Shown here one piece after another: positions 63,739-64,000 of a stretch of DNA of 64,000 bases. Origin of the DNA: Dama dama (lineage: Eukaryota > Chordata > Mammalia > Artiodactyla > Cervidae); NCBI RefSeq assembly GCF_033118175.1, contig NC_083693.1, positions 25,553,981 through 25,617,980 on the forward strand, in the 5' to 3' direction. Made by a program: the position numbers and the translations under genes. The notes beneath the pieces were generated by a model. The model did not search any database and was not told where the DNA came from. It saw nothing but the letters and a program-made list of their open reading frames with translations. Each line of letters starts with the position of its first letter. Position 1 is the stretch's first letter.

Positions 63739-64000
63739 GCTCCCACGAGGCAGCTAAGCTGCCCTGTGGAAACAGCCTCATGTTGCCAGCTATTTTTTTT
63801 TTCCCAACAAAGTCTGGAAATCTTGACTTTTCTGTGAAATCTGTCAAGTTTTAAATATTGTCTACTACGGTAAATAAAATAATTTGTTCAAAATATTCAC
63901 TATCCCTTCTTACCAGGAAGAGCTATATTAACAAGCCCATTGACATGGGACGTTGTTGCATGCCATGGCTGCCCAGTGGAATGAGGGTGAATTTGACATA
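63739..64000. other. Unique sequence to the window end
   Basis: T run at 63794-63803. No gene seen. Confidence 0.5.

Overview
This window is nuclear DNA of a ruminant, most likely a bovid. It contains eight BovB LINE pieces, more than thirty Bov-tA-type tRNA-derived SINEs, about fifteen CHR-type SINEs (the cetacean-hippo-ruminant family) and a ruminant-type L1. I found no exon of a host protein-coding gene, no functional tRNA or rRNA gene and no CRISPR array. The window is best read as intergenic or intronic sequence: unique DNA loaded with transposable elements of several ages. Species and chromosome cannot be told from the sequence alone. Repeat family names come from recognising consensus-like patterns, not from a database search.

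Layout. Positions 1 to about 6845 hold a young, nearly full-length L1 on the minus strand that runs off the left edge: 5' UTR with a CpG-rich block and a 19-bp tandem repeat, then ORF1, then ORF2. I found only two lesions: an in-frame stop in ORF1 (CGA to TGA type) and a one-base loss in a homopolymer in ORF2. I read the downstream ORF2 frame triplet by triplet and it is open to the window edge. From 6.8 to 37 kb, short unique stretches alternate with Bov-tA and CHR SINEs, 3' pieces of L1 and BovB, old MIR, MaLR and other LTR remnants, and a TA-flanked DNA transposon. Around 37.5 to 38.3 kb there is a three-level nest: a Bov-tA SINE split by a solo LTR, which is itself split by a truncated L1 with an 18-bp target duplication. 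From 38.8 to 59.5 kb the same mixture continues: five more BovB tails, a palindromic mini-mariner, a second copy of the TA transposon and paired MIRs. From 59.5 to 61.2 kb lies the largest repeat-poor block near the right end: GC-rich sequence with a perfect 20-bp tandem duplication, then AT-rich sequence with palindromic homeodomain and bZIP-like motifs, a candidate conserved non-coding element. The window ends with an LTR-like repeat and a 1.25-kb BovB carrying reverse-transcriptase remnants whose YADD motif reads YPDD.

No set of genes here works together. The coding capacity is retrotransposon-derived (L1 ORF1 and ORF2, BovB reverse transcriptase) and broken. The SINEs were presumably mobilised in trans by LINE machinery of these kinds. 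Many open frames of 60 to 220 codons are by-products of repeats or of GC-rich DNA and are not annotated as genes.
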